Source of the DNA: Vicinamibacteria bacterium
GTDB taxonomy: Bacteria; Acidobacteriota; Vicinamibacteria; Fen-336
Assembly: GCA_023701125.1 (NCBI GenBank)
Contig: JAMPXO010000004.1
Location: 1-64,000 of the forward strand
Length of the DNA: 64,000 nucleotides
Reading direction: 5' to 3'
Part shown: positions 37,604 through 48,305 of the stretch, in pieces
Position numbering within the stretch: the stretch's first letter is position 1
Layout: the number at the start of each line of letters is the position of its first letter
Notes under the pieces: generated by a model
The model's input: only the letters and a program-made list of their open reading frames with translations
What the model was told of the DNA's origin: nothing
Databases searched by the model: none
Translations under genes and position numbers: made by a program

Positions 37604-37952
37604 CGCCGCGCTCCCCGCCCAGCGCCTGCACGGCGTCCTCGCAGGTCTTGTGCACCGAGACGATGCGGTGCACGCCGGTCATCGACAGCATGGTCTCGAC
37701 CCGGGGCTGCAGCGAGCACAGGTGGACGATGCCGCCGTGCTCGGCCAGCAGGCGGTGGATGTCCATCAGGCAGCCGATCGACGCGCTGTCGATGTAGCCG
37801 ACCGCGCCGAGATCGACCACCAGCTTGCGGCTGCCCTGCTCGACGAGGCCGCGGACCTCGCCGAAGAAGCTCGCCAGGACGGGGTAGGTGAGCTTGCTCT
37901 CCTTGACCCTCACGATCTTCACGTCGCCCCGGCTCTCGTGGCTCAGCTCCAT
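37596..37952 (-). CDS. STAS-domain protein (anti-sigma factor antagonist type)
   Basis: A 118-residue single STAS domain like SpoIIAA/RsbV. Core: YPVLASFFGEVRGLVEQGSR, KLVVDLGAVGYIDSASIGCL and MDIHRLLAEHGG. The DSASIGCL segment has the loop Ser residues in the position where SpoIIAA-type proteins are phosphorylated by an anti-sigma kinase. No kinase of the RsbW/SpoIIAB type is in the window. It overlaps the upstream sigma gene by 10 nt and the small helical gene by 8 nt, so a regulatory tie to that sigma factor is likely, as inference. Confidence 0.88.
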   Translation of the reverse strand: MELSHESRGDVKIVRVKESKLTYPVLASFFGEVRGLVEQGSRKLVVDLGAVGYIDSASIGCLMDIHRLLAEHGGIVHLCSLQPRVETMLSMTGVHRIVSVHKTCEDAVQALGGERGDA

Positions 37953-38566
37953 CGTTCTTTCCCCCCGCGCGCACGCGCGGCGCGGACGGCAGCCGTGCCG
38001 CGACCCGCGTGGGTCCGCAGCAGCAGCCGCGCCAGCTCTTCGCGCCCGCGATTGATCCGGCTCTTGACCGTGCCTTCCGGCAGCCCCAGCTTGTCCGCCA
38101 TCTCCTGGTACGAAAGGCCGACCAGGTCGCGCAGCACTACCGCCTCGCGCAACTTGTCGGGCAACTGGTCGAGCCCGCGGCGCACGAAGCTGGTGCGATC
38201 ACGCGACTCCAGCTCGCGGTACGGGTTGCCCGAGGCGGCCGGCGCCAGGTCGAACGCCAGCAGGTCCTCGACCACCACTTCGCGCTCGCGCTTGCCCGCG
38301 CGGTAGCGGTCGATGCAGTAGTTCCGCGCCACGCTCGACAGCCAGGTGCCGAAGTCGGCGTCGCGATGGAAGCGGTCGAGGCTCTTGAAGACCTTGAGGA
38401 AGATCTCCTGGGTCAGGTCCTCGGCCTCGGCGTGGCGGCCCGTGAACTTCCAGGCGATGTGGAACACCCGCCGCCGGTAGCGGGCGACGATCTCCTCCCA
38501 CGCCGCGTCGTCGCGGGCGAGGCAGCGCTCGATCAGCAGCGTGTCGGCGCGGGTGGGCGGGGCCAA
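37943..38566 (-). CDS. ECF-type RNA polymerase sigma factor
   Basis: A 207-residue sigma-70 family protein with region 2 (ARYRRRVFHIAWKFTGRHAE, AEDLTQEIFLKVFKSLDRFH, WLSSVARNYCIDRYR) and region 4 (LPDKLREAVVLRDLVGLSYQ, EMADKLGLPEGTVKSRINRG). There is no region 1 or 3, so it is of the ECF type. The first start codon is TTG 38566, 17 nt after the upstream stop; no ATG or GTG is nearby, which makes the start somewhat uncertain. A tail after region 4 is Arg/Ala-rich. The STAS gene overlaps its end. Confidence 0.93.
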   Translation of the reverse strand: MAPPTRADTLLIERCLARDDAAWEEIVARYRRRVFHIAWKFTGRHAEAEDLTQEIFLKVFKSLDRFHRDADFGTWLSSVARNYCIDRYRAGKREREVVVEDLLAFDLAPAASGNPYRELESRDRTSFVRRGLDQLPDKLREAVVLRDLVGLSYQEMADKLGLPEGTVKSRINRGREELARLLLRTHAGRGTAAVRAARARGGKERWS

Positions 38567-38583
38567 GGGCGGTCGCGGCTGCC

Positions 38584-39396
38584 TTACTTCAGCGGCGGCC
38601 GGCCGGCCGCGGTCCAGGCGGTGTACCAGAAGCTGCCGACGGCGTCGGCAGCGCGCGACAGCCGCTCGCGCAGCAGGTCGCCGAGGCGGGTTCGCGCCGC
38701 GTCGAAGTAGATCGAGCCGTAGCCCGGCTTGCCGCGCGAGGCGAGCGACTCCAGGAACAGCACGTTGTCGACCCACACGTAGCTGCTGCCCATCATCGCG
38801 AACACGTGGAGCTGCGGGTTCTCGATCAGGTGGGCGTCGTCGGTCGACAGCTTGAGCTCGCCCGCCATCGCCTCCGGGAGCTTGACCGCGAAGCGCTGGT
38901 ACAGGCCGTGCTGCCCGGTCTCCGTGCCGTCGTGGTGGCGGCTGAAGTTGAGCGGGTTGGTCAGCTCGGCGACCAGCCCCGCCAGCGCGTCGGCTTCGCT
39001 CAGGATCCGCTCCTTGTCGCCGGAGCGGAACGCCTCCACCAGCCTCGCATAGCTCTCGTCGACCAGCCACGGCAGCCGGCCCACGTCACCGGCGGCGTCG
39101 CCGAAGCGGGCCTTCAACGCCTCCTCGCTGCGCGGCAGGTCCGTGAACGGGAACGGCAGCAGGCGATCGGCCAGGAAGCGCCGGTCCGGCGTGTCGGCCA
39201 CCAACGTGGGCTCCAGCGCCAGCGTCGGCATCTCCAGGCGGTGGGCCTTGAAGAATTCGCGCAGGCCGCGCGGCAGCGTCTCGATCGCCTTGCCGGTCAC
39301 GGCCTGGTGGGCGACCGGGCCCCAGGCCAGCGCCAGCTGCGGCATGGCCGCCAGGGCCAGGACCAGCAGCGCGCCGCGAAGCCTCGTCGTGGTCAT
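38584..39396 (-). CDS. Secreted S1/P1-nuclease / phospholipase C superfamily protein
   Basis: A 270-residue protein with a signal peptide (residues 1-24) whose predicted cleavage leaves Trp25 as the first residue of the mature chain (ALA-WGPVAHQAV). In the zinc-dependent phospholipase C / S1-P1 nuclease fold the N-terminal Trp and the following His (here His30) bind zinc. The middle has VAELTNPLNFSRHHDGTETG and STDDAHLIENPQLHVFAM, which fit the His/Asp metal sites. Substrate (lipid or nucleic acid) is not visible. It is the first gene of the ECF/STAS cluster and precedes the sigma gene by 17 nt. Confidence 0.82.
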   Translation of the reverse strand: MTTTRLRGALLVLALAAMPQLALAWGPVAHQAVTGKAIETLPRGLREFFKAHRLEMPTLALEPTLVADTPDRRFLADRLLPFPFTDLPRSEEALKARFGDAAGDVGRLPWLVDESYARLVEAFRSGDKERILSEADALAGLVAELTNPLNFSRHHDGTETGQHGLYQRFAVKLPEAMAGELKLSTDDAHLIENPQLHVFAMMGSSYVWVDNVLFLESLASRGKPGYGSIYFDAARTRLGDLLRERLSRAADAVGSFWYTAWTAAGRPPLK

Positions 39397-39449
39397 CTCT
39401 TCTCCCGTCCCCGCCCCGCCTGGATTCCCCTAGGTTAACAGGTCGTCCG

Positions 39450-40148
39450 CTAGAGTCCGGCGCGGGCCACCGTCAACACCCGCACCTCGCGAGCGCCGGC
39501 CTGCAACAGCGCCTGTGCGCAGGCCCGGGCCGTGGCGCCCGTCGTGTACACGTCGTCGACCAGGACGACCACGCGGCCGGCCACGGCGCAACGCCGGCGG
39601 ACCACGAACGCGCCCGCGACGTTGCGACGCCGCGCGGCCGCCTTGAGCCCGGCCTGGGCTGCGGTCTCGCGTCGGCGCACCAGCGCCTGGCGCTCGTGGC
39701 GCCCGCCGCAGGCGGCGGCCAGCGCCGCGGCCAGCACGTCCGACTGGTTGAAACCCCGCTCCCGCTCGCGGCGCGGGTGCAGCGGCACGGCGATCAGGGC
39801 GTGGGCGCCGTCGATCACCGCCTGGGCCTCGGGCAGCGCCAGCAGCCGCGCGGCGAGTGGCCGTGCGGCCCCCCGCCGGCGTTCGTACTTGAAGGCGTGG
39901 ACCAGCGCTCGCAGCGGGCCCTCGTGAGGGCCGAGCGACGCGCCGCGCGACAGCGGTTGCAGGTCGCGCCGACAGCGCCCGCAGCGCCCGGGGGCCAGCA
40001 GCGGGGCGCCGCAGTCACAGGCCGCCGCGTGGCGCGGCAGTCGCTCCCAGCAGCCGCCGCACAGCGGACCCAGGCTCGGCCGCTCGACCCCGTGACCGCA
40101 GCCCGGGCAGTCTTCCGGAAACACCGCGGCCAGCACGGGGTCGAGCAC
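39450..40148 (-). CDS. comF: ComF-family phosphoribosyltransferase-fold protein
   Basis: A 232-residue protein with an N-terminal zinc cluster (FPEDCPGCGHGVERPSLGPL, then CGGCW and CDCGAP..CGRC) and a C-terminal type I phosphoribosyltransferase domain. The latter has HPRRERERGFNQSDVLA and the PRPP-loop VVVLVDDVYTTGATARAC. ComF is needed for DNA uptake in transformable bacteria. dprA, another competence gene, is at 48569. The GTG at 40148 is chosen because it begins right before FPEDCPGCG; the frame is open upstream through the DksA-like gene's 3' end, so an earlier start is possible. Confidence 0.9.
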   Translation of the reverse strand: MLDPVLAAVFPEDCPGCGHGVERPSLGPLCGGCWERLPRHAAACDCGAPLLAPGRCGRCRRDLQPLSRGASLGPHEGPLRALVHAFKYERRRGAARPLAARLLALPEAQAVIDGAHALIAVPLHPRRERERGFNQSDVLAAALAAACGGRHERQALVRRRETAAQAGLKAAARRRNVAGAFVVRRRCAVAGRVVVLVDDVYTTGATARACAQALLQAGAREVRVLTVARAGL

Positions 40149-40192
40149 GTTCGCCCACGCCAGCGCGCCGACGCGGGCAGGGAGCGAGGCGT

Positions 40193-40546
40193 TCAGAGCA
40201 GCCCCTGCTCCTGCTTCTCCTGACAGGAGATGCAGTGGCGGGCCCACGGCACCGCCTCCAGCCGCTTCTTCTCGACGTCACCCTTGCAGCTGATGCAGGT
40301 GCCGAAGCGGCGCTCGTCGATGCGGACCAGGGCCTCCTCCACGAGCTGGAGCTGCGAGCGCTCGGTGGCCGACAGGCTGAACAGGAACTCCTTGGTGTAG
40401 GAGTTGGCGGCCTTGTCGGCGAGGTCCTGGGCGCCTTCCTCGTCCGCCGCCATGCCGTAGGCCTTGCTGCGGCCGTACGCCCGCACCATCTCGTCCTTGC
40501 GCAGGAGCAACCGCTCCTTGAAGCCCTTGATCGTCTTCTGATCCAT
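40193..40546 (-). CDS. DksA/TraR-family zinc-finger protein
   Basis: A 117-residue protein. The N-terminal long helix (TIKGFKERLLLRKDEMVRAY) is followed by an acidic tip region (AADEEGAQDLADKAANSYTK). The C-terminal zinc finger has FGTCISCKGDVEKKRLEAVP and ARHCISCQEKQEQ (two CxxC pairs). DksA-like proteins enter the RNA polymerase secondary channel and change promoter response, often with ppGpp. The tip here keeps an Asp-Glu rich run but does not show the exact DxxDxA motif of E. coli DksA at the expected place, so it may be a variant. It lies between the sigma-54-type activator and comF. Confidence 0.88.
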   Translation of the reverse strand: MDQKTIKGFKERLLLRKDEMVRAYGRSKAYGMAADEEGAQDLADKAANSYTKEFLFSLSATERSQLQLVEEALVRIDERRFGTCISCKGDVEKKRLEAVPWARHCISCQEKQEQGLL

Positions 40547-40552
40547 GCCGGT

Positions 40553-41505
<953 letters not shown>

Positions 41506-41509
<4 letters not shown>

Positions 41510-41849
41510 CGCTCGGCGAACTCCTTGCGGGCGGCGCCGCCCCACAGCCGCTCGAGGTCGTAGAACTCGCGCGCCTTGGCCGTCATCAGGTGGATCACCA
41601 CGTCGCCGTAGTCCATCAGCACCCACTCCTGGCGCGGGTAGCCCTCGACGTGGTCGGGCCGGTAGCCGTCGGCGCGCAGGACGTCCTGGATCGCATCGCA
41701 GATCGCGACCAGCTGACGCTGGTTCTGGCCGGTGGCGAGCAGGAACACGTCGGTGAAACTGCTGTCGGGGCGCAGGTCGAGGGCGACCACGTTCTCGGCC
41801 TTCTTGTCGAGCGCGGCACGGGCGGCCTTCGCCACCAGGACGGGCAGCT

Positions 41850-41853
<4 letters not shown>
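41506..41853 (-). CDS. rsfS: Ribosomal silencing factor RsfS
   Basis: A 115-residue RsfS protein, which binds bL14 and blocks joining of the two ribosomal subunits under poor conditions. Core segments: [60 protein letters not shown] and [16 protein letters not shown], the standard pattern. The GTG overlaps the nadD stop and the end overlaps the activator start, both by 4 nt, so the order obg-nadD-rsfS is fully coupled. Confidence 0.95.
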
Positions 41854-43504
<1,651 letters not shown>

Positions 43505-43768
43505 CTAGCTCGCGGCGGCGGGCTCGACGCAGAGGTACTGGCCGCGCGAGCCGTGGTCCTCGAACTTGACGGTGCCGTCGACCAGCGCGAACAGCGTGTG
43601 GTCCTTGGCCAGCCCCACGTTGCGGCCGGCCTTCCACTTGGTCCCGTGCTGGCGCATCAGGATCGTGCCGCCCTTGACCTTCTCGCCGCCGAAGCGCTTG
43701 ACGCCGAGGCGCTGCGCGTTGCTGTCGCGGCCGTTGCGGCTGCTGCCGCCGCCTTTCTTGGTCGCCAC
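43505..43768 (-). CDS. rpmA: Ribosomal protein bL27
   Basis: An 87-residue ribosomal protein. The N-terminus is [20 protein letters not shown], with the conserved basic core [20 protein letters not shown] and [20 protein letters not shown]. It lacks the cleavable prepeptide found in Firmicutes. It lies 17 nt after rplU and 75 nt before obg, the standard rplU-rpmA-obg order. Confidence 0.98.
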   Translation of the reverse strand: MATKKGGGSSRNGRDSNAQRLGVKRFGGEKVKGGTILMRQHGTKWKAGRNVGLAKDHTLFALVDGTVKFEDHGSRGQYLCVEPAAAS

Positions 43769-43785
43769 TTGTCTCTATTCTCCCG

Positions 43786-44106
43786 TCAGCCGAGCTGAAC
43801 GCGCTCGATGCGCAGCGCGGTGTAGGACTGGCGATGGCCCTGGGTCCGCCGGTAGCCCTTCCGCTTCTTGTACTGGAAGATGCGGATCTTGCGCTCGCGG
43901 CCCTGTTCGACCACGGTGCCGACCACGGACGCGCCCGCCACTTCTGGCGCGCCGACCGTGGCCCCCTTGTCCCCGGCCACGAACAGCACGTGGTCCAGGG
44001 TCACCTTGGCGCCAGCTTCGGCCGGGAGCTTCTCGACGTAGATCACGTCCCCGGGAGCGACGCGGTACTGCTTGCCGCCCGTCTTGACGATCGCGTACAC
44101 GGCCAC
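43786..44106 (-). CDS. rplU: Ribosomal protein bL21
   Basis: A 106-residue ribosomal protein starting MAVYAIVKTGGKQYRVAPGD with the core EAGAKVTLDHVLFVAGDKGA and the C-terminal KKRKGYRRTQGHRQ motif, all typical of bL21. It heads the rplU-rpmA-obg-nadD-rsfS run. A very good promoter match lies 48 nt upstream. Confidence 0.98.
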   Translation of the reverse strand: MAVYAIVKTGGKQYRVAPGDVIYVEKLPAEAGAKVTLDHVLFVAGDKGATVGAPEVAGASVVGTVVEQGRERKIRIFQYKKRKGYRRTQGHRQSYTALRIERVQLG

Positions 44107-44153
44107 GCCTCCTGAAGCGAAGGCGAGCGGAAAGACTCGCCCGAAAACCCCGG

Positions 44154-44183
44154 ATTTTAGAGTCAGAACGCCCCCAAGGTCAA
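44154..44183 (-). promoter_or_regulatory. rplU-rpmA promoter
   Basis: Minus strand: TTGACC -35 (44178-44183, 5/6), 18-bp spacer, TAAAAT -10 (44154-44159, 5/6). The start would be near 44147, giving a leader of about 40 nt to rplU. One of the strongest promoter matches in the window. Confidence 0.65.
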
Positions 44184-44220
44184 ATCGGGAGCCGGCGGCG
44201 CCGGGACCCCGGGAACCCGA

Positions 44221-47178
44221 TCAAAAGTCGTAGCCGATCCAGAAGTCGAAGCGGGTGTCGTTCGAGGTGACCTGCAAGTCGGTGAACTTGGTCCAGTCGA
44301 AGTGCAGCGGGTAGCCGAGGAAGAAGAACTGCAGCCCGAAGCCGTAGGACGCGCGGCCGTCGACCAGGTGGAAGCCGTCGATCGGCTCGCCGAAGACCGG
44401 GTCGTTGATGTACGAGACCCCCGGGCCGTTCTCGGCGAAGTCGGAGCGCTGGCCCTTGTACTTCGAGTGGCCGACCCCCGCGTAGACCGTGCCGCGGACC
44501 GGGCCCAGCACGCCGATCGGGGTCAGCATCAGCTCGATGATCGGGAAGCGCAGCTCGAGGTTGGCGAAGAACCCCTCGTTGCCGGTCATCGACAGGTAGT
44601 TGACCCCGCGCAGCTCCATGTTGCCGCCGAAGTAGAACGTCTCCGGGCTCTCGCCCCACGACTTGAAGCCGCGGGCGCGGGCCGCCAGCAGCGTCGAGCC
44701 GGTCAGCCGCAGGTACTTGCGGAAGTCGCCGTCGAGGGTGTAGCGCTGGAGGCTGTTGCCGATGTTGGGGGCGAAGGCGGCGCGGGCCAGGAACGTGCTG
44801 CCGGACAGCGGCCCGAACTCGCGGAAGCGGGTGGTCTCCTGGACCAGCGCGACCGACAGCGGCGCGAGCGTGCCCGAGTAGAGGTAGCCGAAGTCACCGG
44901 CCTGGGCCGCCGCCTCCTCGACCGCCTGCTGCACGGCCGGGTTCTCGAACTCCTGGCGCAGCCGCATCAGCCCGGCCCGGAACTCCAGCCGGCGGAACTT
45001 GTCGAGCGGGTAGATGCCGACCGCGGAGGCGCCAGTCAGGCGCTGGGTGGCGATCGCCCCTTCGCGGAAGAAGTCGTTCTGCGGGATGTAGTAGTTCGGA
45101 TAGAAGAAGTAGGTGTTGTCGAAGGCCGACAGCCCGTACTGGAAGCGCCGGCTCTGGTTCAGGAACGAGGCGTCGTAGGTGCGGAAGTCGCGCACCGAGG
45201 CGATCGTCACCACCAGGTTCTTGTCCTGCAGCACGTCGGAGAAGGCTACCTGCGAGCCGCCGAAGAAGTCGCCCGCGGAGGTCACGCCCACGTTCAGCGG
45301 TGGCCGCCCCTCGAGGAAGAAGTTCTCGAACGACCGCTTGCCGCGCTTGTTCTCGGCGACCACCTGGTGGACGAGGTCGGGCTGGAAGTCGACCAGGTCG
45401 CCCTCCACCGCCACCACGTCCTGCTCGACCTCCTTCAGCGCGCGCTCGGGTTCCATCGCGTAGAGCCCGTAGCCGCCCTTGAAGTAGGAGATGAAGGCGA
45501 CCCGCGACACGCCGCGGCCCGGCGCGGCCAGCACGTGGGGCGCGAGGTTGCCGCCGAGCACCTCGGTCCACTGCTGGATGACGCCGGTCTCCAGGTTCAG
45601 CGTGCGCAGGTTGAAGGTGTCGTCCTCCTCGTTCGAGGAGTAGATCAGGCCCTTGCCCTCCGGCGTCCAGGCCGGTGCCTTGTCGTCGAACGGGCCGAAC
45701 GTGAGCTGGGTCTTCTTCGACGGGTCGGCGAGCGGGAAGACCCAGATCTTCTCGTGGCCGCTGATGCGGCGGGTGTAGGCCACCGTCTTGCCGTCCGGCG
45801 AGATCCGCGGGTCGGAGTCGGCCCACGCGTCGCGGGTCAGGTTCTGCACCTGCTCGGTCTCGAGGTCGAGCAGGAACAGGTCGGAGACGCCGTCCTGCAA
45901 GGCGGCGAACAGCACCTGGCGCCCGCCCGGCAGCAGGCACGGCGCCTGCGCCTGGTCGACCGGCATCTGCACCTCGCGCAGGATGTCGCCCGACAGCGCC
46001 GAGACCAGGAACAGCGAGCGGCGCTTGTCGGTGCGGCCGAAGAAGGCCACCGCGTCGCCGTCAGGGGAGAAGTCGATCGTGCGCCCGGCCACGAAGTCGT
46101 CGTTGAACGAGATGCTCTCCCAGCGCCCGGTGTAGCCGCCGGTCAGGTTCTTGATCACCGACCCGTCGCGCGTCGACAGCAGCACCAGGTCGGCTTCGCC
46201 TTCGCCGCGGTTGCCGGTGATCGCCGCCACCATCTCGCCCGACGGCGAGGGCGCGAACGCGTACACGCCGACGTAAGGGGTCTTCTCCACGTCGGGCGCC
46301 AGGTTGATGCCGTAGTCCGAGGGCCGCTGGCGGTCGCGGAAGGGCTTGAAGCGCTCCTTCAGCCACTTCTCGAAGCCGTCGTCGAACTCGTCCGGCTTGA
46401 GCCGGAACGCCTGCATGTAGATGTCGTCGAGGCCGCCGCCGACCACCGCCTTGCGCAGCATGTAGAGGAACTGGCGGACGCCCTCCTTGCCGAAGCGGGC
46501 CTCGATGAACTCGAACGCCGCGTGGCCCATGTTGTAGGTGAGCCGCGGGTTGCCGAACGCCTCGAGCGAGCTCGTGCGACTCATCCGCGGCACCATGTCC
46601 GCGATCGCCGCGTCGCGGACCATCATCAGGTCGAGCGTCTCCCACGTCCCGCGCAGGTAGTCGGACAGGCCCTCGTCGACCCACAGCGGCACGTCGCGGC
46701 GCACCAGGCTGCGCGGGATGATGTCGAACTCGAAGATGTGGGTCAGCTCGTGGACGATCAGCCCGTACAGCTTGTCGGGTGGCTCGTCGATCGGCAGCAC
46801 CATCCGGTCGCGCACCGGCTCGGCGAACGCCATCACGCCTTCCGGCACGAAGGTCGGGTACAGGTTGGTCTGCTCGAACTCGGCGTGGGTCTTGTAGAGG
46901 ATGACGGGGATCGCGAACGAGATCTCGTGCTTGAGCTCGGACGAGACCTTCTGGTAGGCGCTCTCCATGTAGGAGGCGAGCCGCGGCAGGTGCTGTTCGA
47001 ACTCGGGGTAGTAATAGATCTCGAAGTGCGGCGACTTGTAGATGCGCCAGTCGAAGTCGTCGTACTTGATCTTGTTCTTGCCGAAGTAGGGCACGAACTG
47101 GGCGTGGGCGGGCGCGGCGGGTGCCAGTGCGGCGAACAGCGCCGCCGCCGCCAGCGCACCCCCGAGCAGGCGTCGCAT
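44221..47178 (-). CDS. Large envelope protein: gluzincin peptidase-like domain, TolB-like beta-propeller and Omp85-like beta-barrel in one chain
   Basis: A 985-residue protein with three recognisable parts. After a signal peptide (residues 1-26) comes a metallopeptidase-like domain with HELTH (His143-His147) and a downstream Glu169 in VDEGLSDYLRG, the gluzincin zinc pattern (HExxH plus a Glu about 22 residues later). Then a propeller-like segment (about 300-600) has repeated TolB-type blades, e.g. DSDPRISPDGKTVAYTRR and DKAPAWTPEGKGLIYSSNEE. The last third (about 640-985) is beta-rich, with FYFGGNMELRGVNYLSM and GPVRGTVYAGVGHSKYKG and ends in Phe (DFWIGYDF), as in outer-membrane barrels of the Omp85/BamA class. 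It should sit in the outer membrane. Function unknown. Confidence 0.85.
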   Translation of the reverse strand: MRRLLGGALAAAALFAALAPAAPAHAQFVPYFGKNKIKYDDFDWRIYKSPHFEIYYYPEFEQHLPRLASYMESAYQKVSSELKHEISFAIPVILYKTHAEFEQTNLYPTFVPEGVMAFAEPVRDRMVLPIDEPPDKLYGLIVHELTHIFEFDIIPRSLVRRDVPLWVDEGLSDYLRGTWETLDLMMVRDAAIADMVPRMSRTSSLEAFGNPRLTYNMGHAAFEFIEARFGKEGVRQFLYMLRKAVVGGGLDDIYMQAFRLKPDEFDDGFEKWLKERFKPFRDRQRPSDYGINLAPDVEKTPYVGVYAFAPSPSGEMVAAITGNRGEGEADLVLLSTRDGSVIKNLTGGYTGRWESISFNDDFVAGRTIDFSPDGDAVAFFGRTDKRRSLFLVSALSGDILREVQMPVDQAQAPCLLPGGRQVLFAALQDGVSDLFLLDLETEQVQNLTRDAWADSDPRISPDGKTVAYTRRISGHEKIWVFPLADPSKKTQLTFGPFDDKAPAWTPEGKGLIYSSNEEDDTFNLRTLNLETGVIQQWTEVLGGNLAPHVLAAPGRGVSRVAFISYFKGGYGLYAMEPERALKEVEQDVVAVEGDLVDFQPDLVHQVVAENKRGKRSFENFFLEGRPPLNVGVTSAGDFFGGSQVAFSDVLQDKNLVVTIASVRDFRTYDASFLNQSRRFQYGLSAFDNTYFFYPNYYIPQNDFFREGAIATQRLTGASAVGIYPLDKFRRLEFRAGLMRLRQEFENPAVQQAVEEAAAQAGDFGYLYSGTLAPLSVALVQETTRFREFGPLSGSTFLARAAFAPNIGNSLQRYTLDGDFRKYLRLTGSTLLAARARGFKSWGESPETFYFGGNMELRGVNYLSMTGNEGFFANLELRFPIIELMLTPIGVLGPVRGTVYAGVGHSKYKGQRSDFAENGPGVSYINDPVFGEPIDGFHLVDGRASYGFGLQFFFLGYPLHFDWTKFTDLQVTSNDTRFDFWIGYDF

Positions 47179-47188
47179 CTCGCGTCTC

Positions 47189-47980
47189 CTAGCGCAGCAG
47201 GACCCGCGTGCCGCGGATCCTCTGGGGCGTGATGACGCCCAGGAAGTTGGGCAGCAGCCGGTCCATCAGCTCGAAGTAGGAGGAGAGGGCCGAGACCTTC
47301 TGCTCCTCGGAGTAGAGCACCTCCTCGGTGAACTTCTCCTTGTGCAGCGTCTCGCCGGTGCGACCGTCGACGAAGTGGAACTCGGCGGTCAGGCTGTAGC
47401 CCTTGCGCTCCTGGAAACGATTGCTGCGCACCAGCCGCGGCCGTCCCGTGGCCGGGTCACGCACCACCCGCTCGTCGCCCTGGAAGCCCGAGCGGTTCTG
47501 CTCGGCGAAGTCGACCCGGCCGGTGATGATCAGCGGGTCCTGGTACTCCTCGCCCAGCCGCCGCCAGAAGGCGGCGTCGCCCAGCACGCGGTCGGTCTCC
47601 AGCCGGTACTGCTCGCGGTCTTCCTTGGTGAACCCGGAGCCCTCGCCGAGCGCCTCCAGCGCCCGCTCCAGCGCCTCGTGGATCGGCGGCCGGTCGGGCT
47701 CCAGCACCTGCAGCCGGGTGCCGGTGTTGCGCAACTGGTTCTGCAGCAGGCGCGCCGTCTCCGAGCCGATGTCGAACTCGGCCTCGCCCAGCTCGCTGGC
47801 GAAACCCGCCACCAGCACCCGGCGGAACTTGGAGACGTCGATCTTCGACTGCAACGGGGTCTCGACCGTGACCTCGACGAAGCTCGCGCAGCCGACGCCG
47901 GAGAGGACCACGGCCAGCAGGCCGAGGTTAAGGAGTCTTCGACTCGGCAGCTTTGCGGGCCTTGCGGTTGCGCTTGTCAT
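47189..47980 (-). CDS. Lipoprotein of unknown function
   Basis: A 263-residue protein with a lipobox (VLSGVGC, Cys31), so probably an outer-membrane lipoprotein. After it come VEVTVETPLQSKIDVSKFRR, VLVAGFASELGEAEFDIGSE and TARLLQNQL. These resemble the LpoB/CsgG-type pattern of a beta-strand pair (VLVAGF) followed by a helix and a later strand reading FHFVDGRTGETLHKEKFTEE. The match is by fold impression only. It lies 10 nt upstream of the peptidase-propeller-barrel gene and overlaps the TPR gene by 53 nt, so the three probably act together. Confidence 0.75.
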   Translation of the reverse strand: MTSATARPAKLPSRRLLNLGLLAVVLSGVGCASFVEVTVETPLQSKIDVSKFRRVLVAGFASELGEAEFDIGSETARLLQNQLRNTGTRLQVLEPDRPPIHEALERALEALGEGSGFTKEDREQYRLETDRVLGDAAFWRRLGEEYQDPLIITGRVDFAEQNRSGFQGDERVVRDPATGRPRLVRSNRFQERKGYSLTAEFHFVDGRTGETLHKEKFTEEVLYSEEQKVSALSSYFELMDRLLPNFLGVITPQRIRGTRVLLR

Positions 47981-48305
47981 CGGCTTCCCGGAACAGGTCG
48001 TAGTTCTGCTGGATGTAGAGGTCGTTGGGCTTCAGCTCCATCGCCTTCTCGTAGGCGGCGCGGGCCTTGTCGAACTCGCCCGACTGCTCGAGTGCGATGG
48101 CGAGGTTGTTCAGCGCGCTCGGGTTGTCGGGCTCGTGGTTGGCGGCCTTCTCGAAGCGCAGTCGCGCCTCGCGCCACAGCCCCTTCTGGGCGACCTCGAT
48201 CCCGAACGCGATCTCCTGGTCGGCCGAAGGTCCGGCCGCCAGCAACAGCAGCACGAGCGGAAGCGGCGCGAGCATGGACGATGCGCCTCCTCGAAAGTGG
48301 TTCAT
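47928..48305 (-). CDS. Secreted TPR-repeat protein
   Basis: A 125-residue protein with a hydrophobic leader (LAPLPLVLLLLAAGPSA) and two clear TPR motifs: AQKGLWREARLRFEKAANHE, ALNNLAIALEQSGEFDKARA and AYEKAMELKPNDLYIQ. TPRs mediate protein contacts; with the leader it should act in the periplasm. The tail is highly basic (RKARKAAESKTP). The start may be the ATG at 48275 (MLAPL) rather than 48305. It overlaps the lipoprotein gene by 53 nt and heads the three-gene envelope unit. Confidence 0.82.
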   Translation of the reverse strand: MNHFRGGASSMLAPLPLVLLLLAAGPSADQEIAFGIEVAQKGLWREARLRFEKAANHEPDNPSALNNLAIALEQSGEFDKARAAYEKAMELKPNDLYIQQNYDLFREADDKRNRKARKAAESKTP

